From positions 1-33,576 of the forward strand of contig JBBTBY010000099.1 of the NCBI GenBank assembly GCA_038043445.1: 33,576 bases of DNA. The letters are read 5' to 3'. The position numbers and the translations under genes are program-made. Positions 15,300-23,153 of this stretch are shown one piece after another. Each line of letters opens with the position of its first letter. Within the stretch, counting starts at the first letter, position 1. Source of the stretch: Spirochaetota bacterium. GTDB taxonomy: Bacteria; Spirochaetota; Brachyspiria; Brachyspirales; JACRPF01. Under the pieces are notes generated by a model. The model did no database searches and was not told the origin of the DNA. It worked only from the letters and a program-made list of their open reading frames with translations.

Positions 15300-17762
15300 C
15301 TATTTATATTTCCAATACATGAGCCCCGCCGTTGTCCCAAGATATATTCTTCCATTTTTCATATCCGCCGACCAGATGAAGTTTTGCGGCAGGTCATGCA
15401 GTATCCATTGGAACGTTTCCCCGCCGTCACGGGACAGCAATGGCCCCTGGGGATAAAACCGGTCAGAAACAAGCCATTCCATACTCGAATATGCCAGCAC
15501 ATCGTTGCCGTCACAGACGATCGGCCACACGCTGATCTGATTTGCAGATACTTCCTCCGGCGTGTCGCCTACGGTGAGTTTTATCATGGAATGATCATAG
15601 TTCTTCCTGTACGGAATGCGAATAAGCCGCCCCGGCTGTTCGCCCGACCTCATCGTCCCAACGATCAAAGCGCCATCAGTTGTCACACCGACACTCCTGA
15701 CTGCGTTCTGCCCGATGTCGTATATCTCCCACGTCTTCCCCATATCTGCGCTTCGAAAAAATGCTGCCGGAGATTTATTGCGCCCCAATATAGTTTTTTG
15801 ATTCAAGCGATCCGGAACACAGCTTAGGTATAGTACATTTCGTGCATGATCATACGCCATGTCTGAAAAATATATCTTATTCGTCCCCTGTACGGGAACA
15901 AAATGCGGTGAAGATAATTGAATAAAACTTTTCCCGCCGTCTCCCGTAAAGAACAACGCATCGGAAAATAACAGCCATTGCCGATACGATACTGTCGGAT
16001 CGTAAATTAATTTCACTATCCGCGAACCTTCAGGATACACGTCACCCTTTCCTAATCGGCTTGTAACATCCTGCCAACTTGCCCCCGTATCCTCCGTGAG
16101 TAATAATTTCTTCTCTGCATAAAAACCATGTTTAAATGTCTTCTTGACCCTGGCATTGCATGTTACATAGATATATTTTTCATCTTCGGATGCAAATATA
16201 TTCTCGAGGTAACTTGTCCACGTATATTGACCGCCCCATTCGGCGGTTTGCGTAGGGAATTTGTGCCAATTCAGCCGCCCTGTCAAATGCTGCCAGTTGC
16301 TACATTCGACACCGCCAGACATCCATGCCCCGTGATCCTGGGCGGAGAAGAAAACATTCTCCCTTGCGGCAGAGATCCTATTGATATTTGCCGGCATGCC
16401 GACACCGCGGTTCCCATAATAGCCATTACTATAGGTCATCGTTAAGTTTTTCAGTGATCTGAAATTGTCATCACTTTCCCACGTCCCCACTCTCGACACG
16501 ACCACGGCATGACGCGATATTCCGAAAAACACCAAGTATATTCCAGCATAAAAATCAGACAAGTTATCATCGCAGTAAAACTCCTGAGGGAAAGAAAATG
16601 CTCTAAACGATTTGAGATTATCTTCAGAGATCAACAGCTGGCTTTCATTGCCATTACTCCCGGCAACAACCTTCCCCCCGACAACAATCTGACCCGGTTT
16701 GCCGGGATTATATCGAGCGCAGGTAAACAATGTTCCGTCTGCGGCGGGGCTGCCCTGATCGTCATTTATGGGCACATCAGTCATCTCAATTTTTTCTGCA
16801 TGGATATCGCTGCAGCGGAGTATGCGCGCACGTGTTGCAGCATCTTTTTTTATCGGGTTCACAACAAGTAGCATCGTCGCGGGGTTTTCAGGATCGATGC
16901 ACATATCCCTTACCCAATAGTTTTCCCGAAGGGGTACTTTTCTGAATACAGGAACAGGTTCCTTCGCGTTTTTCGTGATGAATAATTCTCCGTCGGCAAA
17001 CGAAAGGAAAAGACAATCCGGCTCATACGGGTGAGGATAGATCTCCTTAATCGCCGCATAGGGAGAATCGACTGCGATACGACGGAACGACTTGCTGTTA
17101 TCATCACTGACAAAGATCGCTTTCCCATTTGCGTTTTTCTCCGCTTTTGTTCCGATGAATATCCGGCTGCCGTCGCTGGTGAACTTGACCTTTGCATACG
17201 TTGCCGACCGCGTCATGAACTCAGTCGAAGGTAATCCATCATGTATCTGCACCCACGATCGCCCCCCATTTTCCGTTCGCAGGACCTGGCGTCCGACAAG
17301 CATAATCACCGCTTCGTTTCTTGGATGTATATCAAAATCCTCATACTCGGTTGCCGCAGTCATGCCTCCTTCATTACAGAACGTCAGATATCTCCATGAC
17401 TGCCCACCATTTGTCGATTGGATTATTCCACCGATGTCGATAAGCATACTTATCGTCTCTCCTCTCACTATGGCATGGAGTACAACATTCATGAATCCTG
17501 GCGCTACACTTTTCCATATGCATCGATCCTTTTCTTTGCCTTCAAGGATCGGACGATCACGTCCCGGAATTTTTACTCGTGGCTCGTCGAATTTAGCCGG
17601 CACATACGGTGCAGTGATATTGCGAAGTCGAAGCGACTGTTTACTCTCGATTGAATCGGTCTCCGCATTGATCGCGTTAATCGCAACAAACATGCCGATA
17701 GTCGTACAGAGGCAGCCAATTCGCAGCAGCAGCCGTCCTAATACTTTAGCTCCCAAAAGCAT
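15300..17762 (-). CDS. Exported BNR/Asp-box beta-propeller protein (sialidase/VPS10-like fold)
   Basis: This 820-residue protein has an N-terminal hydrophobic signal (about residues 1-33, ending NAINA). Asp-box motifs (S-x-D-x-G-x-T-W type) recur along it: STNGGQSW at 116-123, TENGGRSW at 163-170, SDDNSKSF at 219-226, and later TEDTGASW, TGDGGKSF, SADMGKTW and SRDGGETF. This indicates a multi-bladed, possibly double, propeller as in GH74, sialidase or sortilin-like proteins. I do not see the sialidase arginine triad clearly, so an enzyme activity is not claimed. AAGGA sits 8 nt before the ATG. The gene reads visibly AT-richer than its neighbours, with looser codon choice, which may indicate more recent acquisition. 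Confidence 0.8.
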   Translation of the reverse strand: MLLGAKVLGRLLLRIGCLCTTIGMFVAINAINAETDSIESKQSLRLRNITAPYVPAKFDEPRVKIPGRDRPILEGKEKDRCIWKSVAPGFMNVVLHAIVRGETISMLIDIGGIIQSTNGGQSWRYLTFCNEGGMTAATEYEDFDIHPRNEAVIMLVGRQVLRTENGGRSWVQIHDGLPSTEFMTRSATYAKVKFTSDGSRIFIGTKAEKNANGKAIFVSDDNSKSFRRIAVDSPYAAIKEIYPHPYEPDCLFLSFADGELFITKNAKEPVPVFRKVPLRENYWVRDMCIDPENPATMLLVVNPIKKDAATRARILRCSDIHAEKIEMTDVPINDDQGSPAADGTLFTCARYNPGKPGQIVVGGKVVAGSNGNESQLLISEDNLKSFRAFSFPQEFYCDDNLSDFYAGIYLVFFGISRHAVVVSRVGTWESDDNFRSLKNLTMTYSNGYYGNRGVGMPANINRISAARENVFFSAQDHGAWMSGGVECSNWQHLTGRLNWHKFPTQTAEWGGQYTWTSYLENIFASEDEKYIYVTCNARVKKTFKHGFYAEKKLLLTEDTGASWQDVTSRLGKGDVYPEGSRIVKLIYDPTVSYRQWLLFSDALFFTGDGGKSFIQLSSPHFVPVQGTNKIYFSDMAYDHARNVLYLSCVPDRLNQKTILGRNKSPAAFFRSADMGKTWEIYDIGQNAVRSVGVTTDGALIVGTMRSGEQPGRLIRIPYRKNYDHSMIKLTVGDTPEEVSANQISVWPIVCDGNDVLAYSSMEWLVSDRFYPQGPLLSRDGGETFQWILHDLPQNFIWSADMKNGRIYLGTTAGLMYWKYK

Positions 17763-17862
17763 AACATTATCCTTTTTTTACTCTTGAGCTTGTCCGAAAT
17801 ATTTTTATTCAGTCAAACAGATATGTGCTTTCTCCTCAATTAAATATTTTTGTATTACACAG
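17763..17862. other. AT-rich intergenic spacer upstream of the BNR gene
   Basis: This spacer is strongly AT-rich and must hold the BNR gene's promoter, but no pair of hexamers is convincing. TTAACT...TTAATT on the minus strand at 17-nt spacing is the best, and it is weak. No terminator hairpin for the upstream iron-sulfur gene is visible. Confidence 0.4.
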
Positions 17863-18870
17863 TTAATCAGTCTCTTTCTTCTCACCTGCTCCGGCGGTCT
17901 GTCCGGTCAGCGCTTCGTAATCCGACCAATCCACCGACCACGGCTGCGTACGCTTGAACTTCTTATGGAATTTGTGCGTAAGCACGCCGCGTTTTTCCAT
18001 GCTGTCAATGCAGGCGCGGGTACAGCCGCGTGAACCGCATATCGCCTGCCCGGTGTTATAGAGATTCCGCGGCTTCTTGAAGAACGGCGAATGCCAGCCG
18101 GGTTTCGTGTCTTCCTGGCCGTCATAATAGAAGCCTTTCCTGCCCGGCTCGCTTTTCGCGCCGCCGCGGAATGAATAATCGCAGCCTTTCATATCGAGGT
18201 CGCTCCACTCCAGTTCATGACCGGCGACCGTGACCTTGACCGTCTTTGTCGTGCTGAAACAACTGCCCGGACACTGCTTCACGCAGGCCATGCACTTGTT
18301 GCAGAGCTTCGGTCCATTGTATATCGGATCGGGCTCAAGTTCCAGTTCGGTGAAGATGAGACCGACACGGAGCGCCGGCCCGAATTCCGGCGTCAGAAGC
18401 ATTTTGCTGAAGCCGATCTCGCCGAGCCCGGCAGCGAATGCCGCAAGGCGCAAATGCACCATGATATCAGGCGCGGGTTTGCCCGGAGCGACCGGTCTGC
18501 TGAATTTCTTCTTAAGCTCACCTTCGTTATCAATAGCGCGCCAGTCACTTTGATGCCCCATCGGCAGCGCTTCATATCCCATATCCTCAATGACCTTGCA
18601 GACATTGATGACCGTCATCGGCATATAGAGATAGGTGATGCCGCCGTAGCCCATCGCCGAATAATTGCTGAAGAACGTGCCCTCCTCGATACCGCGAAGC
18701 GATCCGCGAAAAACACGAAAGCCCATGGCAATGCACGACTTCGCCTCCGGCATGATATAGCGCGGATCCATCTGCGGCGGCGCCCCCTCGAAACGGTCCA
18801 TCGATGCGATGCCGACGATATCCGCCCCGTACGACTTTGCTGTCTCCTTGATCTTTTTCGTGATGTTCAT
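17863..18870 (-). CDS. QueG/reductive-dehalogenase-like iron-sulfur protein
   Basis: This 335-residue protein is predicted to be cytoplasmic. Its middle part (AAFAAGLGEIGFSKMLLTPEFGPALRVGLIFTELELEPD, ~143-181) matches the conserved core shared by epoxyqueuosine reductase (QueG) and reductive dehalogenases. It is followed by ferredoxin-like cysteines Cys190, 193, 196 and 200 (C-x2-C-x2-C-x3-CP) and a second set Cys278, 283 and 287. There is no Tat signal, so it is not a classical respiratory dehalogenase. Genuine QueG is also doubtful because a dedicated IclR regulator controls it. AAGGAG lies 8 nt upstream of the ATG, which overlaps the IclR stop by 4 nt. Expected role: redox step on a small catabolic substrate (inference). 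Confidence 0.8.
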   Translation of the reverse strand: MNITKKIKETAKSYGADIVGIASMDRFEGAPPQMDPRYIMPEAKSCIAMGFRVFRGSLRGIEEGTFFSNYSAMGYGGITYLYMPMTVINVCKVIEDMGYEALPMGHQSDWRAIDNEGELKKKFSRPVAPGKPAPDIMVHLRLAAFAAGLGEIGFSKMLLTPEFGPALRVGLIFTELELEPDPIYNGPKLCNKCMACVKQCPGSCFSTTKTVKVTVAGHELEWSDLDMKGCDYSFRGGAKSEPGRKGFYYDGQEDTKPGWHSPFFKKPRNLYNTGQAICGSRGCTRACIDSMEKRGVLTHKFHKKFKRTQPWSVDWSDYEALTGQTAGAGEKKETD

Positions 18871-19619
18871 TGTGCTGCTCCTTGTTGATTTTTCAATAGA
18901 TCCGACATCCGTTGCGCTGTTCTTTTCATAGCGTTGATGATCTTATCCTTATTCTCGCCGGTGCATCGATGTAACGGCAGGAATACCCCGAGCGCCCCCC
19001 AGAGCGGACCATTGGGAGAGGGAATGGGAACGGCGATACCGCATATCTCCGAATCCGCGCTCATACGTATCGAAACACCCGCGTTCTTTATTTCCGCTGC
19101 AGCCGCCGTCAATACCGCCGCTGACCGAATGCCGTTCCAAATCTCCCCGGGCATGCCGTACTTTTCGACAACGACAGCGCGCGTCGCATCGTCCGCATAC
19201 GCAAAGAGAAGCCGCCCGTCCGCGATGGCATACGGCGATACATGCGCATGGAACTTATCATTGATGGCTATCTCGCGGTCCGGCGATATCTTCACCAGAT
19301 TGAACTTCTCACCGCCGTACAGTGTCGATATGACGACGCCTTCATTTATCTCTTTCGATAATATGCGTGCATTTTCATCGGCAATGTGGGCAAGCATGTT
19401 CTTCCGCATGTCACCTGCCGCAAGCGAGAGGAGTCCCTGCCCGATGCTGTAATGCCCGTCCTCTTTCACTACCCATCCTATATCGATAAGTGTGCGCACG
19501 ATATTGCATACCGTCGTGAATTTCAGCTTCGCGGCCTTGGCTATCTCCTGCATGCTTGCGCCGCGGTGTTCGCTGAGGAAATTCGCTATCTGTGCGGTTC
19601 GTGAGATCACTTGTATCAT
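18867..19619 (-). CDS. IclR-family transcriptional regulator
   Basis: This 250-residue protein has an N-terminal winged helix-turn-helix (~1-65; SMQEIAKAAKLKFTTVCNIVRTLIDIGWV) followed by the IclR effector-binding domain (~75-240), including SAAVLTAAAAEIKNAGVSIR and SEICGIAVPIPSPNGPLWGALGVFLP. Length is normal. It overlaps the downstream iron-sulfur gene by 4 nt (ATGA), so it regulates its own operon and probably binds the substrate of that enzyme. A 12-bp palindrome lies 18-29 nt upstream of the ATG and is a natural candidate for its operator. No clear Shine-Dalgarno precedes the ATG. Confidence 0.92.
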   Translation of the reverse strand: MIQVISRTAQIANFLSEHRGASMQEIAKAAKLKFTTVCNIVRTLIDIGWVVKEDGHYSIGQGLLSLAAGDMRKNMLAHIADENARILSKEINEGVVISTLYGGEKFNLVKISPDREIAINDKFHAHVSPYAIADGRLLFAYADDATRAVVVEKYGMPGEIWNGIRSAAVLTAAAAEIKNAGVSIRMSADSEICGIAVPIPSPNGPLWGALGVFLPLHRCTGENKDKIINAMKRTAQRMSDLLKNQQGAAQ

Positions 19620-19636
19620 TTGTCACTCATTATTGT

Positions 19637-19648
19637 TGAGTATACTCA
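19637..19648. promoter_or_regulatory. Palindromic operator candidate for the IclR operon
   Basis: TGAGTATACTCA is a perfect 12-bp palindrome immediately downstream of the -10 region predicted for the IclR gene. The size and position suit an autoregulatory IclR site. No second copy was seen near the divergent TPR promoter. Confidence 0.45.
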
Positions 19649-19675
19649 TCTATAATATAATTGATTTATTGACAA
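19649..19675 (-). promoter_or_regulatory. Weak promoter candidate for the IclR gene
   Basis: On the minus strand TTGTCA (19670-19675) is followed by TATAGA (19649-19654) at 15-nt spacing, in an AT-rich stretch. The spacing is short of the optimum, so the call is tentative. Confidence 0.35.
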
Positions 19676-19707
19676 AGTCAAATCAGATGTCGATCCGGCA
19701 TCAACGC

Positions 19708-19735
19708 TTGACAAAGGCATCCATTCGTGTACAAT
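19708..19735 (+). promoter_or_regulatory. Predicted promoter of the TPR / GreA-extension operon
   Basis: Consensus TTGACA at 19708-19713 is followed 16 nt later by TACAAT at 19730-19735, so transcription should start near 19742. An in-frame ATG at 19727 falls inside this promoter and cannot be the true start. Confidence 0.65.
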
Positions 19736-19746
19736 GTGGTTATTCT

Positions 19747-19800
19747 AACGGCAGGCGTGTCATCCTATCGAATTGGACGACGGCAGGCAGGTCTGCCGTT
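19747..19800 (+). promoter_or_regulatory. Leader with two mutually exclusive hairpins
   Basis: In the predicted 5' leader the segment CTGCCGTT (19793-19800) can pair with the adjacent ACGGCAG (19780-19786; extendable to about 10 bp with wobble pairs). It can equally pair with the earlier AACGGCAG (19747-19754; 8 bp). The arms are seen; any switching function is speculation. Confidence 0.35.
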
Positions 19801-19870
19801 GTTAAGTCATATTAAAGAACGATCCCAAGAGTATACAGGCCCCGAAAAAGCGAGATGTAAGAGTATCGAG

Positions 19871-20848
19871 ATGCCGGAGCCGGAACTGGAATTTGAAAAA
19901 AAGGATACTATCGCGGAACTATTTATTTCCGTCGATTCTGTATTGCGGGAAGGCCGATTTTCAGAGGCGTCCCAACTGCTTGAAACGGTGATGGAGCATG
20001 ACTTCGATCACCCATTGCTCTTTGAGAATATGCGCGCGATCGGTTTCTGGAAGAACCGCGAGGGGAAGATATCCTCGCTTTCCGGTGTGCCGCTCGGACG
20101 GCAGCTCATCGATTATTTCGACGAGTTCACGCTGTTCTGTGAGCGCAAGGGCGGTACGGATATCTCCGTATACCCCCCGGTAAAACACTTTGTGTTCACG
20201 AAAGCACGGACGGTCCTTGAAGAAGCGCTTCTTGCCGGCGAAAGCAGCGTGCTCAGCGATATCGGCAGGGCGCTCATGGAGCAGAGCGAGCATGCAAAAG
20301 CCGTGGAGATCTTTGAGCGTATCCTGAAAACGGACCGCTACAATGCATGGGCGCTCGGGTACCTTTCAGAGGCGTATCGCATCCTTCACGAGGAGGAGCG
20401 CTCTTCACTGTACCTGCGTGAGGCGCTCTTTTACGACCCCCTCATGATACCGTACGGCCGTATAGCACATCCGCTCATCGCTTCGCTTGCGGTCATGGCA
20501 CGGTCCGAAGGATTTGCCGAGGAGGAGGAAGTACGGCTCTGGCTCGGGATGTACGGCGAGATAAGCGGCATCCTTTCCGTACGGCGGAAATTGGCCCCGG
20601 AGGAAACGGTAAACCTGCGAAAGACGATAGCGAAGCTCGAAGCGGACCTCCGCGCGGGCGTACGCAAGAGCCGCACCGAACCGAGGCTCCTGCTCGCTTA
20701 TGCATGGCTTATCGGAGAGCGGATGATCGATGAATCCACGGCAGGGGACGCGCGCATAACCGGTGAGATAGAACTTATTATGAAGAAAATGCGGTCGGTG
20801 AACGACACGATCGCGGGCCGTTTCGCAGAGCGCATGCGGCGGCAGTAA
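19871..20848 (+). CDS. TPR-type helical repeat protein
   Basis: I take the ATG at 19871 (325 aa, MPEPELEFEKKD). The longer frame from 19727 begins within the promoter, and its extra 48 residues look non-coding. The protein is all-helical and soluble, with TPR-like units: DSVLREGRFSEASQLLETVMEHDFDHP (~19-45), ALMEQSEHAKAVEIFERILKTDRYNAWALGYLSEAYRILHEEERSSLYLREALFYDP in the middle, and a basic C-terminus (RFAERMRRQ). No enzyme motif is visible. It is 17 nt upstream of the GreA-extension-like gene and surely co-transcribed with it, so the two helical proteins may form a complex, perhaps at RNA polymerase (inference). The leader of about 129 nt contains alternative hairpins. Confidence 0.75.
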   Translation: MPEPELEFEKKDTIAELFISVDSVLREGRFSEASQLLETVMEHDFDHPLLFENMRAIGFWKNREGKISSLSGVPLGRQLIDYFDEFTLFCERKGGTDISVYPPVKHFVFTKARTVLEEALLAGESSVLSDIGRALMEQSEHAKAVEIFERILKTDRYNAWALGYLSEAYRILHEEERSSLYLREALFYDPLMIPYGRIAHPLIASLAVMARSEGFAEEEEVRLWLGMYGEISGILSVRRKLAPEETVNLRKTIAKLEADLRAGVRKSRTEPRLLLAYAWLIGERMIDESTAGDARITGEIELIMKKMRSVNDTIAGRFAERMRRQ

Positions 20849-20865
20849 CGCCTAAGGAGAACGGC

Positions 20866-23088
20866 ATGAATGATGATGTAAAAAAACTGGATGACGTGTT
20901 CGTCGAAGAGACGTTCACCCGTAAACCGCTTATCAATTATACGGTGAAGAACCTCACTGAAATAGACCCGGTATTCATGCGGGTACGCGACGCGAACGCC
21001 ATTGAAGAGGCGTACGAAGCGGCGCAGGCGCATCTGACGCGCAATTCGCAGCACATCTCGGCGCTTTACGTCTCCGGGCTCTGCAATTTTGAGCGCGGCG
21101 ATTATGATGATACGCATCTGGAACGGCTCTTATCCATTTTCAAGAACATCAAGAAATGGGCCATCGTCGAATTCCTCGCGCAGAAGGTGCTCGAGTACAA
21201 GGAGACGGATTATGCGCTCCGCTATCTCGCTTCCTATTATCAGGTAGCCAACCGCGACGACCTTGCGGTGGACATATGGGAACGCCTCATCAAATTCGAT
21301 GTGGACAACTATGAGCTCCCCGAACGCATCGCGCATATCAAGGAAAAAGAGGAGAATTTCGAGAAGGCCGTCGAGTACTATCAGATAGCGCTCGAGCGCA
21401 ACATCGCCAAGCGCCGCGATAAAGTGGTCGAAACGAACGCGAAAAAGATCATGGAGCTTAAGCCCGACAGCATCGTCTTCTTCTCGAAGATAGAAGCGAG
21501 CCTCGCCGAACTCCTCATCCCGGACGCGATGATCGACCTCTGGAAACCGATGTTCTTCCATTTCTTCGAGCAGGTAAAGGACATACCCCTCTCGCTTTCC
21601 GTATTGAAACGCATACTCGCCTATGAGCAGAAAATAGCGAAACTCAACCCGAAGAAAGCGAAGTTCTTCCGCCACCGGCTTGAAGACGTGTATAAGACCA
21701 TATATCCGAACCACTCCATGTTCGACGAATTCGCAAAGATGTCACAGCTGCTCAATACCGCGAAAGAACCCAAAGAATGCATCGATGCGTTCGAGAAGCG
21801 CATACAGTACGACGTGGGCAAATACGTGTTCCACCGGAATTTCGGCGTCGGCCGCGTAAAAGCCCTCGCCCCCGAGGAGATAATCGTCGACTTCGTATCG
21901 AGCCCTGCTCACCGCATGAGCTTTGAGATGGTGCTCAAATCCGTGTCCGTCCTCGACGACGGTGATATACGCGTCTACAAAGCCTACCGCCTTGCCGAGC
22001 TCAAGGAAATGGCGAAGAACACGCCTGATAAGCTCATCGAACTAGTGCTCCGTTACACCATCGGCGAGCGTGTCGCATCCAAGGACTTGAAGCACGCACT
22101 GGTGCCGGATGTCATCCCGGACAATCAGTACAACAAATGGCTTGACGACGCGAAAAAAGCGATACGCGCGAACAATGAGCTTAAATTCGTCAAGAACACC
22201 TTCATTTTCAAGAAGGGCGGCATGACGTACGATGAGGAGACCCTCGACACGTTCGACCGCACGTCGGATTTCGACGCCAAATTCGATGTGTACCTCAATT
22301 ACGTCAACTACGCCAAGGACATCAACTGCGATGAATCAAAGGAAATGGCGAACTATTTCATCGTCGCAGCGAAGGCGGAACCCGTAAGCTATCGCACCGT
22401 GAAGAGCATATTCCTCATCCACTATGTCATCGAAGAGTATAAGCTCGCACTTTCCTTCGACCGCTCGATCGATGATGTGATCAAGGGCATAAAGGAATTC
22501 ACCGATGTGTACGAGCATCTTCCGACGGCGCTCTTCCGGGAACGCCTGGTCGGCGCCATCGTGAAGAATTATCCGCGCCGCTGGACGGATATCCTGACAT
22601 CGTTCCTCTATACGCCGCAGGTAAAGAACCATCACATCATCATACGGCGCTTCATCCAGATGGGGAAGGTCGATATCCTCACCGAGGCCATAAACACGGT
22701 GATACTCAAGTGCAATGAGTACGTCGAACCGTTCCTTTACTTCGCGGAGAAAATACTCATCGGTGAACTCGCCGATGAACTCGCCGCAGCGCTCGATGCA
22801 CCGTTCAAGTACAACCGCGAGCTTCTTCTTATCGGGCTCCTCAATCTCATACCGCAGCTCAATCGCATGCTCGAGAAGAAAGAGAACGCGGCGCAGGCGC
22901 GCAAGATGTTGAAGACCGTGTACGAACTCGTGTTCGACCGCGGCAATCTCATCTCGTTCATCGAGAGCGAGCAGAAAGAGAGCGTCGGCAAGGTGTTCAA
23001 GGAATTCCAGAAGCTCATCAATATCGAGAACCAGTACAAGACGCTCATCATCACCGCGGTGACGAAACGCTTCCCCGACCTCAGCTGA
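20866..23088 (+). CDS. Spirochaete GreA N-terminal-extension-like protein lacking the GreA module
   Basis: The ATG has an AAGGAG site 6 nt upstream. The 740-residue protein has TPR-like helices in residues ~30-250. A small Tudor/CarD-like beta domain follows at ~320-360 (YVFHRNFGVGRVKAL, then EEIIVDF and HRMSFEM), and then a long helical region (ASKDLKHALVPDVIP near 405-420). This order and these motifs match what I remember of the ~550-700-residue extension preceding GreA in Borrelia and Treponema GreA proteins (about 900 aa). Here the protein stops at ...ITAVTKRFPDLS, about where the GreA coiled-coil would begin, and an intrinsic terminator follows within 20 nt. No GreA coiled-coil or FKBP-like domain is present. 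Likely an RNA-polymerase-associated factor (inference). Confidence 0.7.
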   Translation: MNDDVKKLDDVFVEETFTRKPLINYTVKNLTEIDPVFMRVRDANAIEEAYEAAQAHLTRNSQHISALYVSGLCNFERGDYDDTHLERLLSIFKNIKKWAIVEFLAQKVLEYKETDYALRYLASYYQVANRDDLAVDIWERLIKFDVDNYELPERIAHIKEKEENFEKAVEYYQIALERNIAKRRDKVVETNAKKIMELKPDSIVFFSKIEASLAELLIPDAMIDLWKPMFFHFFEQVKDIPLSLSVLKRILAYEQKIAKLNPKKAKFFRHRLEDVYKTIYPNHSMFDEFAKMSQLLNTAKEPKECIDAFEKRIQYDVGKYVFHRNFGVGRVKALAPEEIIVDFVSSPAHRMSFEMVLKSVSVLDDGDIRVYKAYRLAELKEMAKNTPDKLIELVLRYTIGERVASKDLKHALVPDVIPDNQYNKWLDDAKKAIRANNELKFVKNTFIFKKGGMTYDEETLDTFDRTSDFDAKFDVYLNYVNYAKDINCDESKEMANYFIVAAKAEPVSYRTVKSIFLIHYVIEEYKLALSFDRSIDDVIKGIKEFTDVYEHLPTALFRERLVGAIVKNYPRRWTDILTSFLYTPQVKNHHIIIRRFIQMGKVDILTEAINTVILKCNEYVEPFLYFAEKILIGELADELAAALDAPFKYNRELLLIGLLNLIPQLNRMLEKKENAAQARKMLKTVYELVFDRGNLISFIESEQKESVGKVFKEFQKLINIENQYKTLIITAVTKRFPDLS

Positions 23089-23107
23089 GCCAACGATCTG
23101 TCGATAA

Positions 23108-23136
23108 AAAAAGGCCGGCATAACGCCGGCCTTTTT
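23108..23136. terminator. Bidirectional intrinsic terminator
   Basis: A 12-bp perfect stem (23108-23119 with 23125-23136) has a GC-rich core (GGCCGGC) and a 5-nt loop. It is flanked by A-runs and T-runs on both strands. It lies between the convergent GreA-extension and FecR genes and should serve both. Confidence 0.93.
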
Positions 23137-23153
23137 GTTGTACTCTCGAATCT

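Noticed and set aside
17863-18870. Respiratory reductive dehalogenase
   Set aside because: There is no Tat signal and no small membrane-anchor gene beside it; only the shared core and iron-sulfur cysteines are present.
19727-19870. 48-codon N-terminal extension of the TPR gene
   Set aside because: Its ATG lies inside a TTGACA/TACAAT promoter and the peptide looks non-coding, so the start was moved to 19871.
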